Positions 54,931 through 63,246 of a DNA stretch of 64,000 nucleotides are shown piece after piece. The notes beneath the pieces were generated by a model that did not search any database, was not told where the DNA came from, and saw only the letters and a program-made list of their open reading frames with translations. This DNA is from Lysobacteraceae bacterium (lineage in GTDB: Bacteria > Pseudomonadota > Gammaproteobacteria > Xanthomonadales > Xanthomonadaceae), in assembly GCA_026005075.1 (NCBI GenBank), contig BPKJ01000003.1:248001-312000 (forward strand). Direction: 5' to 3'. Numbering within the stretch: the first letter of the stretch is position 1; the number at the start of each line of letters is the position of its first letter. The position numbers and the translations under genes are program-made.

Positions 54931-56181
54931 TCAGCTGCGGCGCAGGCGCGCCGCCCGCCTGGGTGCGATCACCAACGCCTCGACGTCGTCCAGGGCGCGG
55001 CGCAGGCGGGCGGTGGTTTCGGTCTGCCTGCGCCGCCGGTGGCCGAGCCCGTCGAAGGCGCCGCGGTCGGCATGGTCGAGGATCTCGTCGCGAAGCCGCA
55101 GACCGTGTCGGGCGAGGAGCGGCGCCAGTTGCTGCCTGCGGGCGCGCAGGTCGGCGAGTGTTGCGCGGTAGGCGTGGTCGCAGACCTGCCGGCGCGAGGC
55201 GTAGCTGAAGACGCTGGTGAAGAACATCCTCGCGTCGTCGGCATCGGGTTCCAGCAGCAGCTGGTCGATCGCTCGGTACTGCTGGGCGTAGCGGGCCATG
55301 CCGATCTCGACCCGCGACTGCAGCAGGGTGCGGAAGGTCTGCGAGAGCACCATCGGCAGGCCGCCCTCGACCAGACTGCGCGGGCGCCGGCCATGGGCAC
55401 GGGCGGCGCTGGCATCGAACGGCACCAGAGGGTTGATGCCGATCAAGAGGTCGATGCCGGCCTCGAGGGCGACCGAGGCGTGCATCGTGCGGCGCAGCGC
55501 CCCGTCCACGAACTGCCTGCCGCGGATGCAGACCGGGGGGTAGAGGCCGGGCAGCGCCGCGCTGGCCTGCACCGCGCGCGAGATCGGCACGTCGTCCCAG
55601 CCGTGGTCGCCGAAGCGCACGGCCTCGCCGTTGTCGAGGTCCACCGCGACCACGTAGAGCCGACGGCGCAGTTCTCGAAAGTCGTTGGTGCGTCCGTGGC
55701 GGCTGAAGGCCTCGGCGAGGAAGCGGCCGAGGGCGTCGTTGTCGAACAGGCCGGCCGGGATCAGCGCCCCGAGGCGCGCCATCGTGGCGTGCAGGTTGGC
55801 GCTGCCGGGATCGAGCAGCAGGTCGCGCCACCAGCGCAGGACATGACGCGGCAGCGACATCACGCGCCGGGCGTACTCCGCGAGCGCCGGCTGCACGAAG
55901 TTATCGGGATGGAAGGTGACGTCGTCGCGGTCCCCGGTGATGAAGATCCGGGTCATGGTCGCGGTGTCCATCCGGTTGGCCAGACCCGCGGCGAGGAAGG
56001 CTCCGGAGCTCACCCCCACGTAGACTTCCAGCGCGGTGAGGTCGAGACCCTCGATCGCCTCCTCCATCGCCCGCAGCGCGCCCAGCTCGTACATGCCGCC
56101 GATCGGGCCACCGCCGGCGATGGCCAGTCCCACGCGGCCGCGGCTGGGGGTTCGGGGGCGGGCAGGCTGGATCCTGAGCAT
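54931..56181 (-). CDS. Patatin-like phospholipase
   Basis: About 416 residues. The oxyanion motif LAIAGGGPIGGMYELGAL, the nucleophile GVSSGAFLA (GxSxG) and the Asp of FVDGALRR (DGA) are all present. It likely hydrolyses ester-linked fatty acids. ATG 56181 is chosen; a TTG two codons upstream is possible. It lies in a lipid-related cluster next to the phasin. Confidence 0.88.
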   Translation of the reverse strand: MLRIQPARPRTPSRGRVGLAIAGGGPIGGMYELGALRAMEEAIEGLDLTALEVYVGVSSGAFLAAGLANRMDTATMTRIFITGDRDDVTFHPDNFVQPALAEYARRVMSLPRHVLRWWRDLLLDPGSANLHATMARLGALIPAGLFDNDALGRFLAEAFSRHGRTNDFRELRRRLYVVAVDLDNGEAVRFGDHGWDDVPISRAVQASAALPGLYPPVCIRGRQFVDGALRRTMHASVALEAGIDLLIGINPLVPFDASAARAHGRRPRSLVEGGLPMVLSQTFRTLLQSRVEIGMARYAQQYRAIDQLLLEPDADDARMFFTSVFSYASRRQVCDHAYRATLADLRARRQQLAPLLARHGLRLRDEILDHADRGAFDGLGHRRRRQTETTARLRRALDDVEALVIAPRRAARLRRS

Positions 56182-56295
56182 GGGCAATCCGTGACGGAAG
56201 GGGGCGCATTGTACCGGCTGCGCGCGGCGGGTCGGGGAGATCCAGTGGACGAGTTGCGCCGCGGCGGGCTTGCGAAGCCGTTTTGCGGGTTATTC

Positions 56296-57348
56296 CCTAG
56301 GTGTGAGTCGTCAAGAGGTTGTTCCTGGGAACTGGAAGCCGTGACATAGGCGCAACGCGGCCGATGCCGCGGTGGGGGCGATGCCAGTTGTAGTGGTGCT
56401 GCCAGCTGTGAAGCGCTTGGCGCCGCTGCTCGGAGTTTTGGTAGAGCCAGCCATAGGCCCACTCACGCAGCGCCGACTGGATGAATCGCTCGGCCTTGCC
56501 GTTGGTTTGTGGCCGATACGCGCGGGTGAACTTCTGCCTGATGCCCAGTTGCTGGCAAGCCTGCCGGAACGGCTTGGAACGGAAGGCCGGACCGTTGTCG
56601 GTCAGCACCCGCTTGATCGTCACGCCCAGACGCCTGTAGTACGCCACGGCGTCGCGCAGGAACTGCACCGCGCTGGAGGCACGCTCGTCGGGATGGATCG
56701 CCGTGAAGGCCACGCGGGCATGGTCGTCCACGGCCACGAACAGGAACTCCCAGCCGGCGCCATCGACCGAATCGCGCGGGTTGCCGGTGACCCGATGCCC
56801 CGGCCGCTCGATACGCGCAAGCTTCTTGGTGTCGATGTGCAGCAGATCCCCAGGCTGTGCATGCTCGTAGCGCTGTACCGGCTCGCGCGGCTGCAGATCC
56901 GACAGCTTCGACAGCCCGGCTCGGCGCAGAACACGGCTGACCGTGGACTCCGACACGCCGACGCTCTGGGCGATGCGCGCCTGGAGCATTCGGCGCTGCC
57001 GCAGTTCGACGATGAGCCATGCCTTGCTCGGCTCGATCGCCCGCGGCGAGCGCTTGGGCCGGGAAGAGGCATCGGTCAAGCCGCCGGCTCCTCCGGCCAG
57101 GTAGCGGCCCAACCATTTGCGCGCGGTGCGCGGCGTCACGCCATGGCGCAAGGCCGCTTCACTGGCCTTGAGCCCGTGCCGGGTCATCTCTTGAACCATC
57201 TGCAAGCGACGAGCGAAGGTAAGTCGGGCATTCTTATGGGTGTTCATCCGGCTGCTCCTGGAAGTACTGGGTTGTTTGGCCACGTCCAGTCTCCCAGAAG
57301 CAGTCCGGGTGAACCACAGATACAACCTATTGAAACTTCACACCTAGG
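56296..57348 (-). mobile_element. IS481-family insertion sequence, copy B, with CCTAGG target duplication
   Basis: The element is 56302-57342 (1041 bp) and is flanked by CCTAGG at 56296-56301 and 57343-57348. It is nearly identical to copy A but inverted, with about 29 kb between them. Confidence 0.95.
56297..57247 (-). CDS. IS481-family transposase (copy B)
   Basis: 316 residues, differing from copy A at only a few positions (for example GVSESTV in place of GVSEATV, and GWLYQNS in place of GWIYQNS). The DDE core is intact (LLHIDTKKL, VLTDNGPAF, KAERFIQ). As in copy A, the TAG stop is contributed by the duplicated CCTAGG. Confidence 0.93.
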   Translation of the reverse strand: MNTHKNARLTFARRLQMVQEMTRHGLKASEAALRHGVTPRTARKWLGRYLAGGAGGLTDASSRPKRSPRAIEPSKAWLIVELRQRRMLQARIAQSVGVSESTVSRVLRRAGLSKLSDLQPREPVQRYEHAQPGDLLHIDTKKLARIERPGHRVTGNPRDSVDGAGWEFLFVAVDDHARVAFTAIHPDERASSAVQFLRDAVAYYRRLGVTIKRVLTDNGPAFRSKPFRQACQQLGIRQKFTRAYRPQTNGKAERFIQSALREWAYGWLYQNSEQRRQALHSWQHHYNWHRPHRGIGRVAPMSRLPVPRNNLLTTHT

Positions 57349-57537
57349 CCGGGGCGATCAGGCTCCGTCCGCGTGACGAAGATCGCCGCACGGGCAGGTG
57401 AATGCGGGTTTTTCCCCCAAGCCTTCCGTGTGGGGAGGCATTAGCATGGTGGTTCATCGAAAACACTCGGTCGCGTTGTGCAGGGGGCGTGCGATCCGGG
57501 CCCTGATCACGGAACCCACTGTTCGAGGAGAGACACC

Positions 57538-58104
57538 ATGGCACGCTCCAAACCCGCTGGAATCTCGCGCGTCGATCGCCCGGACAACGGCGCGGTGGGC
57601 TGGCTGATGCGCATCCGCCGCGGCGAGATCTTCATCCAGGAGTTCTTCTCCGACCGTGCGCATGGCGGCAAGCGCGCGGCCCAGAAAGCCGCGCGTCAGC
57701 GCTACCTGCAGCTGGCTGCCGAACTGCCGCCGCCGCGCACCTCCGAAGGGGTGCTGAGCCGGCGCAACACCTCCGGCGTGGTGGGTGTCCGCCTCGCGCG
57801 CGAGGGGGCCGACGCCTCCGGCGCGCCGCGGGAGTCCTACGTGGCGTCGTGGCGGGAGGACGGATGCGACCGGACGGTACGCTTCTCCTGTGCCCGTTAC
57901 GGCAAGCGCAAGGCCTTCAAGCTCGCCTGTCTGGCCCGGGAACTGCGCACCACCGACCGCAAGCTCCTGCTCGAACGTCTTGGCGTGGGCGGCAAGGGCG
58001 CGGGCCGCAGCGCCGGTGGCGTGCGCAAGACGCCGGCCGGGACGGCACGCAAGGCTGGCGGCGCGGCCGCGGGCCGCACGGCGCGGGCGCGCCGCGGGTC
58101 CTGA
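57538..58104 (+). CDS. AP2-domain-like DNA-binding protein with basic tail
   Basis: 188 residues. The second half of the globular part (SRRNTSGVVGVRLAREGAD, then SYVASWREDG and YGKRKAFKLACLAR) has the strand-strand-strand-helix pattern of AP2 domains. The first half (VGWLMRIRRGEIFIQEFFSD, then KRAAQKAARQRYLQL) looks like a diverged copy. A Lys/Arg/Gly/Ala-rich tail follows residue 150. SD GAGGAG precedes ATG 57538. DNA binding is inferred; bacterial AP2 domains are usually found in homing nucleases, but no nuclease domain is present here. Confidence 0.65.
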   Translation: MARSKPAGISRVDRPDNGAVGWLMRIRRGEIFIQEFFSDRAHGGKRAAQKAARQRYLQLAAELPPPRTSEGVLSRRNTSGVVGVRLAREGADASGAPRESYVASWREDGCDRTVRFSCARYGKRKAFKLACLARELRTTDRKLLLERLGVGGKGAGRSAGGVRKTPAGTARKAGGAAAGRTARARRGS

Positions 58105-58138
58105 GCGCTCGGCCAGGGCCCGAGGCAGGCCGCTCCGC

Positions 58139-58627
58139 TCAAACCCTGCTGTAGCGCCAGTCCAGCATGCGGCCCTCGTGGTAGGGCATGACCCCGTGGA
58201 ACGGCCTCGGGTCGGCGTCGAACACCAGCGGGAGGAAGTGGCGGTCCCCTTCCCAGAGCGCGAGCTGGGTGATCTGCGACAGCTCGACCCACAGGAGGCT
58301 TCCCTCGGCGTTGCGCGGCGGCGGCGTGCCCTGGAAACGGTCGACCAGGAACACGAAGGCGAACCAGTCCTCGCCCTTGCGGCCGAAGCCGGGCCAGCTG
58401 AGCGTGCCGCGCAGGCGAAGCCGGGTGGCCTCGATGCAGGCTTCCTCGCGCAGTTCCCGCCGCAAGCCGGCAACGACGTCCTCGCCGCGCTCCAGCTTGC
58501 CGCCAAGTCCGTTGTACTTGCCGTAGTGGGCGTCGTCCGGACGTGCGTTGCGGTGAACCATGAGGACGTGCCGACGATCGGGCGAGAGCACGTAGGCGAG
58601 GGTGGCCAGGATGGGCTGGCAGGGCAT
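58139..58627 (-). CDS. Nudix hydrolase
   Basis: 162 residues with a complete Nudix box (GGKLERGEDVVAGLRRELRE, then EACI). The N-terminal ATLAYVLSPDRRHVLMVHR and YGKYNGLGGKL resemble MutT/MTH1-type 8-oxo-dGTP diphosphatases. Hydrolysis of an oxidised nucleotide is likely but the substrate is unproven. Confidence 0.9.
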   Translation of the reverse strand: MPCQPILATLAYVLSPDRRHVLMVHRNARPDDAHYGKYNGLGGKLERGEDVVAGLRRELREEACIEATRLRLRGTLSWPGFGRKGEDWFAFVFLVDRFQGTPPPRNAEGSLLWVELSQITQLALWEGDRHFLPLVFDADPRPFHGVMPYHEGRMLDWRYSRV

Positions 58628-58894
58628 GGTGGCTCCCGGGCAGTGCGGACCGCCGTTCCGGCTGGTCCACGATGGTTTTGCGGTTCGCGTTCAGCGGAAG
58701 GCTATCTTTTTCCGGTCGCGCCGGTTAAGCTGGCAGCGCTTTGTTTGCCAGTCACACTACATCGTGACGGATGCGCGGTGAGTCAGCAGATCTGCCGCAG
58801 TTGATCGCGTCCCAATGGGGTTCTAGCAGATAAGCACCGAGGTCGGCACCCGGCCGGCCGTTTCACATTCACCCGTATCGCAAGAGGCAACATC
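58628..58894. promoter_or_regulatory. Region upstream of the cold-shock gene
   Basis: About 267 bases, less GC-rich than the surroundings near 58700-58760. It should hold the promoter and a long 5' leader as usual for CspA-type genes, but no -35/-10 pair was fixed. AAGAGG precedes the ATG at 58895. Confidence 0.4.
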
Positions 58895-59104
58895 ATGTCA
58901 GAGCGTCAGATCGGCACCGTCAAGTGGTTCAACGATGCCAAGGGCTTCGGCTTCATCAGCCGTGAGGGCGGCGAGGACGTCTTCGTCCACTTCCGTGCCA
59001 TCCAGGGCACCGGCTTCCGCTCGCTGCAGGAAGGCCAGAAGGTCAGCTTCATCGTCACCAAGGGCCTGAAGGGCCTGCAGGCCGACCAGGTTCAGGCGGT
59101 CTGA
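58895..59104 (+). CDS. Cold-shock protein (CspA family)
   Basis: 69 residues, a single cold-shock domain. [16 protein letters not shown] carries RNP1 and [10 protein letters not shown] carries RNP2. It binds single-stranded nucleic acid and melts RNA structure. It is a single-gene unit with its own terminator. Confidence 0.96.
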   Translation: MSERQIGTVKWFNDAKGFGFISREGGEDVFVHFRAIQGTGFRSLQEGQKVSFIVTKGLKGLQADQVQAV

Positions 59105-59141
59105 GGACCCCATCGGCGGGCGGCATGCCGCCCCGCCCCTA

Positions 59142-59174
59142 GGAAACCCCGGGTGTCCGCGCCCGGGGTTTTCT
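59142..59174 (+). terminator. Rho-independent terminator after the cold-shock gene
   Basis: Stem AACCCCGGG/CCCGGGGTT with a short loop, followed by TTCTCG. It starts about 38 bases after the stop. Confidence 0.85.
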
Positions 59175-59193
59175 CGTTTCAGGGGCCGTGGCG

Positions 59194-59715
59194 TCAGAAG
59201 ATGCCCATGCGCAAGCCCTCGGCGAGCGCCGCACCGAGTTCGCTGCAGCGGGCGTGTTGCGCCGGCGAAAGACGTTTCGGTGCGAGGATGGCCTGCGGCG
59301 TCTGCGCGTCCATGATCAGGCGGATCGGTTCGGCCACGCGGCGCCAGCGCAGGCCGAGTGCGATCCGGTCCAGCTGGCGCTGGGCTCCCTCGCCGTCGCT
59401 GCCGGCACAGATCACGCTGGCCCAGGGCAGGCCCTCGGTGCGGCCGAGAAGGGCGTAGTAGCTGCGGTCGAGGAAGTCCTTGATCCGGCCGCTCAGGGCC
59501 GCGAGGTTCTCGCTCGCCACGATCACGATCGCCGCGCAGCCGAGCACCGCCTCCGCGTCCGCGAGGTCCGCATGCAGGCGGACGACCTCGATGCCATCGA
59601 CGGCCATGGCCCCGCTGGCGACCGCCTCGGAGGCCTGCTCGCAGGCGCCGGTCTGGCTGTGCCAGACGATCAGCAGGCGGCGGTCGCCGCGCGTGACGGG
59701 GAAGGCGGTTACCAT
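59194..59715 (-). CDS. Flavodoxin-like / FMN reductase-like protein
   Basis: 173 residues. LLIVWHSQTGACEQASEAV matches the FMN phosphate-binding loop of flavodoxin-fold proteins, and VIVASENLAALSGRIKDFLD fits the second flavin loop with the following helix. A redox role is likely; the partner is unknown. ATG 59715 is preferred; an ATG ten codons upstream (59745) is possible. The divergent DUF2237 gene starts only 28 bp away. Confidence 0.75.
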   Translation of the reverse strand: MVTAFPVTRGDRRLLIVWHSQTGACEQASEAVASGAMAVDGIEVVRLHADLADAEAVLGCAAIVIVASENLAALSGRIKDFLDRSYYALLGRTEGLPWASVICAGSDGEGAQRQLDRIALGLRWRRVAEPIRLIMDAQTPQAILAPKRLSPAQHARCSELGAALAEGLRMGIF

Positions 59716-59743
59716 GGCGCCATTCTCACCGATTCCCTTGCCC

Positions 59744-60112
59744 ATGTTTGCGCTGAACGTGCTCGGTACGCCGCTCAAGCCCTGCAGCACCGATCCGATG
59801 ACCGGCTGGTTGCGCGACGGCTGCTGCCGTTCGGATCCGCGCGATCGTGGCATGCACTGGGTGTGCGCGGTGATGACCGAGGAATTTCTGGCCTTCTCGC
59901 GCGAGGCCGGCAACGACCTGTCCACGCCCAGGCCGGAGTTCGGTTTTCCCGGATTGCGGCCCGGCGACCGCTGGTGTCTGTGTGCGCGGCGGTGGCAGGA
60001 GGCCTGGGTCGCCGGGGTGGCGCCGCCCGTGGTGCTGGAGGCCACCCACCTGCACGCGCTGGCGGTGGTGACGCTGGATCAGCTCCGGAGTGCGGCGCTG
60101 AGCGATCCCTAG
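59744..60112 (+). CDS. DUF2237 family protein
   Basis: 122 residues. The signature blocks NVLGTPLKPCSTDPMTGWLR, DGCCRSDPRDRGMHWVCAVM, EFLAFSREAGNDLSTP and PGDRWCLCARRW are all present. Family function is unknown; conserved cysteines suggest metal binding or redox. It faces away from the flavodoxin-like gene. Confidence 0.92.
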   Translation: MFALNVLGTPLKPCSTDPMTGWLRDGCCRSDPRDRGMHWVCAVMTEEFLAFSREAGNDLSTPRPEFGFPGLRPGDRWCLCARRWQEAWVAGVAPPVVLEATHLHALAVVTLDQLRSAALSDP

Positions 60113-60113
60113 A

Positions 60114-61169
60114 CTAGGCCGGACGCGGCACGACGCAGGACGGACGGTGGGGCAGGTCGATCTCGACCACGCTGCTGCCCTCGCGTTGCCAGTAGCGAAA
60201 GGCGAGGTCCTCGCCTTCGGCCATGAACAGGCGGCGGTGCAGGGAAACCAGTTCCGCTTCCCGTGCAGGGCCGATCGTTCCATCGTCGAGCACGCGGATC
60301 AGGCAGCGCCCGCGCGCGAGGCGTGCCCAGATCTCCAGCCGGCCGGCGCGCTCGGGCGACCCGATGCCGAGCCGCACCGCCTGCTCGACCAGCACCATGA
60401 GCAGCCGCGGCGGACAGGCCGCCGCGCTGGCCTCGGGCGGAACGTCGAGCGACCAGTTCAGTCGCCCCGGGGCGCCGCGGTCGAGCAGCTCGAGGTAGGC
60501 ACTCACGTGCTCGAGCTCGCGGCCCAGCGAGCTCTGTGGTTCGTTGAGGTAGGGCAGCACGCCTTCGAGGTAGTCGACCAGCCCGTCGAGGCGGGCGGCT
60601 GCGGCGGGCGCCTCGCTGCCCAGCCTGCGGCGCGTGTCGCGGAGCAGATCGAGGACCTGTCGCGGCCGCACCAGCAGTCGCAGCAGGCGGAGCTGGGCGT
60701 CGTGAAGCTCGGCCTGGGTCTGGACCAGCGCCTCGGCGTCGATCGCATGCTGCTGGGCCAGGCTTCGGCGGTCGGCCCGCCAGCGTGCAGCGAGGATCGC
60801 GGGAAGGGCCAGCAGCACGCCGGTCAGGCTGAGCACGTACAGGCTGGTAAGGCGCGTCGGGTCCTGCCACAGCGGTGGACGCCCGGGAAGGGTGTCGGCG
60901 AGGTAGATCAGGACGAGGCTGGCCGGGATGACCGCCAGCGCAAGAGCGTCCTGCAGGCCTCGGCGTGTGCTCGCCTCGAGCCGTCGGGGGTGCCGCTCGA
61001 GCAAGGCGTGGAGCAGCGCGGCCAGCACCGCGACCCCACTCGTGCGCAGCAGCAGCGCGGTGATCTCCGAGCGCCAGAGCGGGAGCAGCAGCAGGGTCCA
61101 GATCGAACCCATGGCCAGGGCAACGAGGATCCGCGCGCGCAGCGCGCGGGCGAGGAAGGGCGCGCTCAC
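60114..61169 (-). CDS. LytS/AlgZ-type sensor kinase homologue, probably inactive
   Basis: 351 residues. About four to five membrane segments occupy residues 10-150, followed by a region aligning with the His_kinase (PF06580) domain (LGRELEHVSAYLELLDRG, then LLMVLVEQAVRLGI). Where active members have a PHF motif with the phosphorylated His, this protein reads LVRPRQVLDLL. The ATP-site Asn (QPLVENA type) is replaced in VLVEQAV. GTG 61169 overlaps the GT39 stop (GTGA). No response regulator lies nearby in the window. Confidence 0.65.
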   Translation of the reverse strand: MSAPFLARALRARILVALAMGSIWTLLLLPLWRSEITALLLRTSGVAVLAALLHALLERHPRRLEASTRRGLQDALALAVIPASLVLIYLADTLPGRPPLWQDPTRLTSLYVLSLTGVLLALPAILAARWRADRRSLAQQHAIDAEALVQTQAELHDAQLRLLRLLVRPRQVLDLLRDTRRRLGSEAPAAAARLDGLVDYLEGVLPYLNEPQSSLGRELEHVSAYLELLDRGAPGRLNWSLDVPPEASAAACPPRLLMVLVEQAVRLGIGSPERAGRLEIWARLARGRCLIRVLDDGTIGPAREAELVSLHRRLFMAEGEDLAFRYWQREGSSVVEIDLPHRPSCVVPRPA

Positions 61170-62632
61170 GAGGGCTCCTTGGCGATGGGCGACGGTGGTC
61201 CCGGCGATGCGCCAGCCGGAGGCAGGATGGCCAGCTCGAAACGCTGTCCCGACACCTCGATCATGCGGGGCCGAAGGGTCCGCTCGCGCAGCGCCGGGCA
61301 GGGGCCGGGCTGACGGCAGAGCCACACCGCGCCGAAGCGTTCGAGATCGGTCGGTGCGATCCAGGGCGAGATGCGGAAGTCGCCTCGGATCAGCATGTGC
61401 GGGCGGTCCTTGGCGTAGGCGGCAACGATGGCGCTGTCGATGTGATCCCCGATCACGATGCGCAGCGGGCGGCCGGTCTCCTCCTGCCATGCCGCTGCCA
61501 CCGTCCGCGCCAGGGCCGGGCCATCGAAGCGCGTCTTGGAATCGCCCCAGCGGGTCTTGTAGAGGAGGTGGAGGCAGGCGGTGAGCAGGAGCAGGGCGCC
61601 CAGCGCCGCAAGAAATCGCCCGAGGTGGCGGCGGACGCGCTCACGGTCGAGCGGTAGCATGGCGAGGACACCGGCGAGGCTGTAGAAGGGAAAGGCCCAG
61701 GTCGTCTTGAGATGGCTTCCACTGAGCGCGCCATAGGCCATCGACAGCAGCAGCGGGCCGAAGCAGAGCGCGAGCAGCGGCACCGGCACCCCGCTCCGCG
61801 TCTCGGCCTGAGCGCCACGGCCACGCAGCAGCAGCCAGAGCAGGGCGGCGGGCGCAAGGCCCGCCAGCGACCCTGCTGCAAAGCGCAGCGGCTCGAGCAG
61901 ATGGGCCTCGAGCCCGGTCTCACCGCGGTCGAAGCTCTCGAGGTAGTCGAGCGGCAGCTGCCAGTGTCCGGTGAGCCAGTACAGATGCGGGGCCAGCAGG
62001 GCCAGTGCGACGAGGGCCGCGAGCCAAGGGCCACGGCCGGCCAGGCGCTGCCGTCCGCGCGCGGTGAGCAGCAGGACGAGGCCGCAGCAGGCGATCGGCA
62101 GCAGGCCGGAGTACTTGGCCAGCACCGCAAGCGCGCAGAACAGGCCGAAAGCCAGCCAGTGACGGAGGGCGTCCGTGTCCAGTGCCCTCAGGAAGTGGTA
62201 CGACAGCCCGGCCCAGATCGGGATCTGCAGGCTGTTCATGTTGAAGTTCGGGGTCAGCACGGTGTGGAAGTAGGAACCCTCCAGCAAGGCCACGGCGAGC
62301 ACCGCGCGCAGCGGGTCCAGGTAGAGCCGGGCGACCCCGTAGACGTAGGCGAAGCTGGCCACGACCAACAGCTGGGCGAACAGGTAGAGCGCTTCGAGGC
62401 GCCCCCCGGAAAGCTGCAGTACGGCCTCGCCCAGCCATGCGCCGAGCGGCGGGTGCTTGTAGTAGCCGAGCTGCCATTCGCGCCCCCAGCCGAGCAGTTC
62501 CAGCGTGTCCAGCGGGAGCATGGAATAGCTCAGGGCCGGCGCCAGCACCCAGAAACCGAGATGCCAGAGGCAGAGCAGGAGCAGCAGAAGGGTGGGGCGC
62601 TGGGCGATGGCCTCGCGGATCACGGTAGGCAA
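61166..62632 (-). CDS. GT39-family membrane glycosyltransferase (ArnT-like)
   Basis: 488 residues with about ten or more membrane segments. The first periplasmic loop has the acidic TLELLGWGREWQLGYYKHPP with DxxE-type residues, typical of ArnT/PMT-like enzymes that use lipid-linked sugars. A soluble periplasmic domain closes the protein. Its product may be a modified lipid or glycan. It is coupled to the kinase-like gene downstream. Confidence 0.85.
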   Translation of the reverse strand: MPTVIREAIAQRPTLLLLLLCLWHLGFWVLAPALSYSMLPLDTLELLGWGREWQLGYYKHPPLGAWLGEAVLQLSGGRLEALYLFAQLLVVASFAYVYGVARLYLDPLRAVLAVALLEGSYFHTVLTPNFNMNSLQIPIWAGLSYHFLRALDTDALRHWLAFGLFCALAVLAKYSGLLPIACCGLVLLLTARGRQRLAGRGPWLAALVALALLAPHLYWLTGHWQLPLDYLESFDRGETGLEAHLLEPLRFAAGSLAGLAPAALLWLLLRGRGAQAETRSGVPVPLLALCFGPLLLSMAYGALSGSHLKTTWAFPFYSLAGVLAMLPLDRERVRRHLGRFLAALGALLLLTACLHLLYKTRWGDSKTRFDGPALARTVAAAWQEETGRPLRIVIGDHIDSAIVAAYAKDRPHMLIRGDFRISPWIAPTDLERFGAVWLCRQPGPCPALRERTLRPRMIEVSGQRFELAILPPAGASPGPPSPIAKEPS

Positions 62633-62699
62633 GGGAGCGGACGGGGGGCTTGCACCTTAGCCCAAGCACGCGCGTGTGTTGAGAGGCCGTGGCGGAGGA

Positions 62700-63242
62700 T
62701 CAGCGGGTCGATTCCAGGCCATCGCGAAACACGATGGTGCGTGGCGGCGAGGCTTCGCCCTCCGGCTCGCCGAACGCGCCCTGTTCGATCCAGTCGTAGA
62801 TGAGGGCCTGGGTGGCCCGGCTCAGCTTGGGACCGGCCAGCGGCATGCGCGGCGCGCCCGAGGGCGGGCTGTCGCAGTTGATCACCTGGAACAGGAGGCT
62901 TGCGTGCGGGTCGTGCGGGGTGACGTAGGCGGGCACGATCTTGACGTGGGCATCGATCTGGTTGTCGGTCAGGTCGAGCGGTGGCGTGGCGTCGAGGCTG
63001 TAGTGGCAGTTCGTGCAGTCCACCGTGCCGCCGCCCTCGCCGTGGAAGATCGGCTTGATCTGGGTCTGCCAGTCGACGTGGAACTGGATGGGATGCTCCG
63101 CGCCGGAGAGATCGTCGCAGCCCTGCGGCCATGCGGCGTTCGCGAGCGGGCCGATGCAGAGCAGCGCCGGGAGCAGGCTCGCGCACACCGCGACGCTTCG
63201 TGGTCGGCGGCGGCGCGCAGGGGGCGGGTGCGAGGGTCGCAT
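62700..63242 (-). CDS. Exported CxxCH (cytochrome c-like) protein
   Basis: 180 residues with a signal peptide (SLLPALLCIGPLANAAW). One CTNCHYS motif suggests covalent haem attachment. QTQIKPIFHGEGGGTVDC and the later RMPLAGPKLSRATQALIYDW resemble PSD1/planctomycete-type cytochrome segments, where a Met near the end could be the second haem ligand. It follows the DUF1501 gene by 4 bp and probably shares its operon. Confidence 0.7.
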   Translation of the reverse strand: MRPSHPPPARRRRPRSVAVCASLLPALLCIGPLANAAWPQGCDDLSGAEHPIQFHVDWQTQIKPIFHGEGGGTVDCTNCHYSLDATPPLDLTDNQIDAHVKIVPAYVTPHDPHASLLFQVINCDSPPSGAPRMPLAGPKLSRATQALIYDWIEQGAFGEPEGEASPPRTIVFRDGLESTR

Positions 63243-63246
63243 GCCG

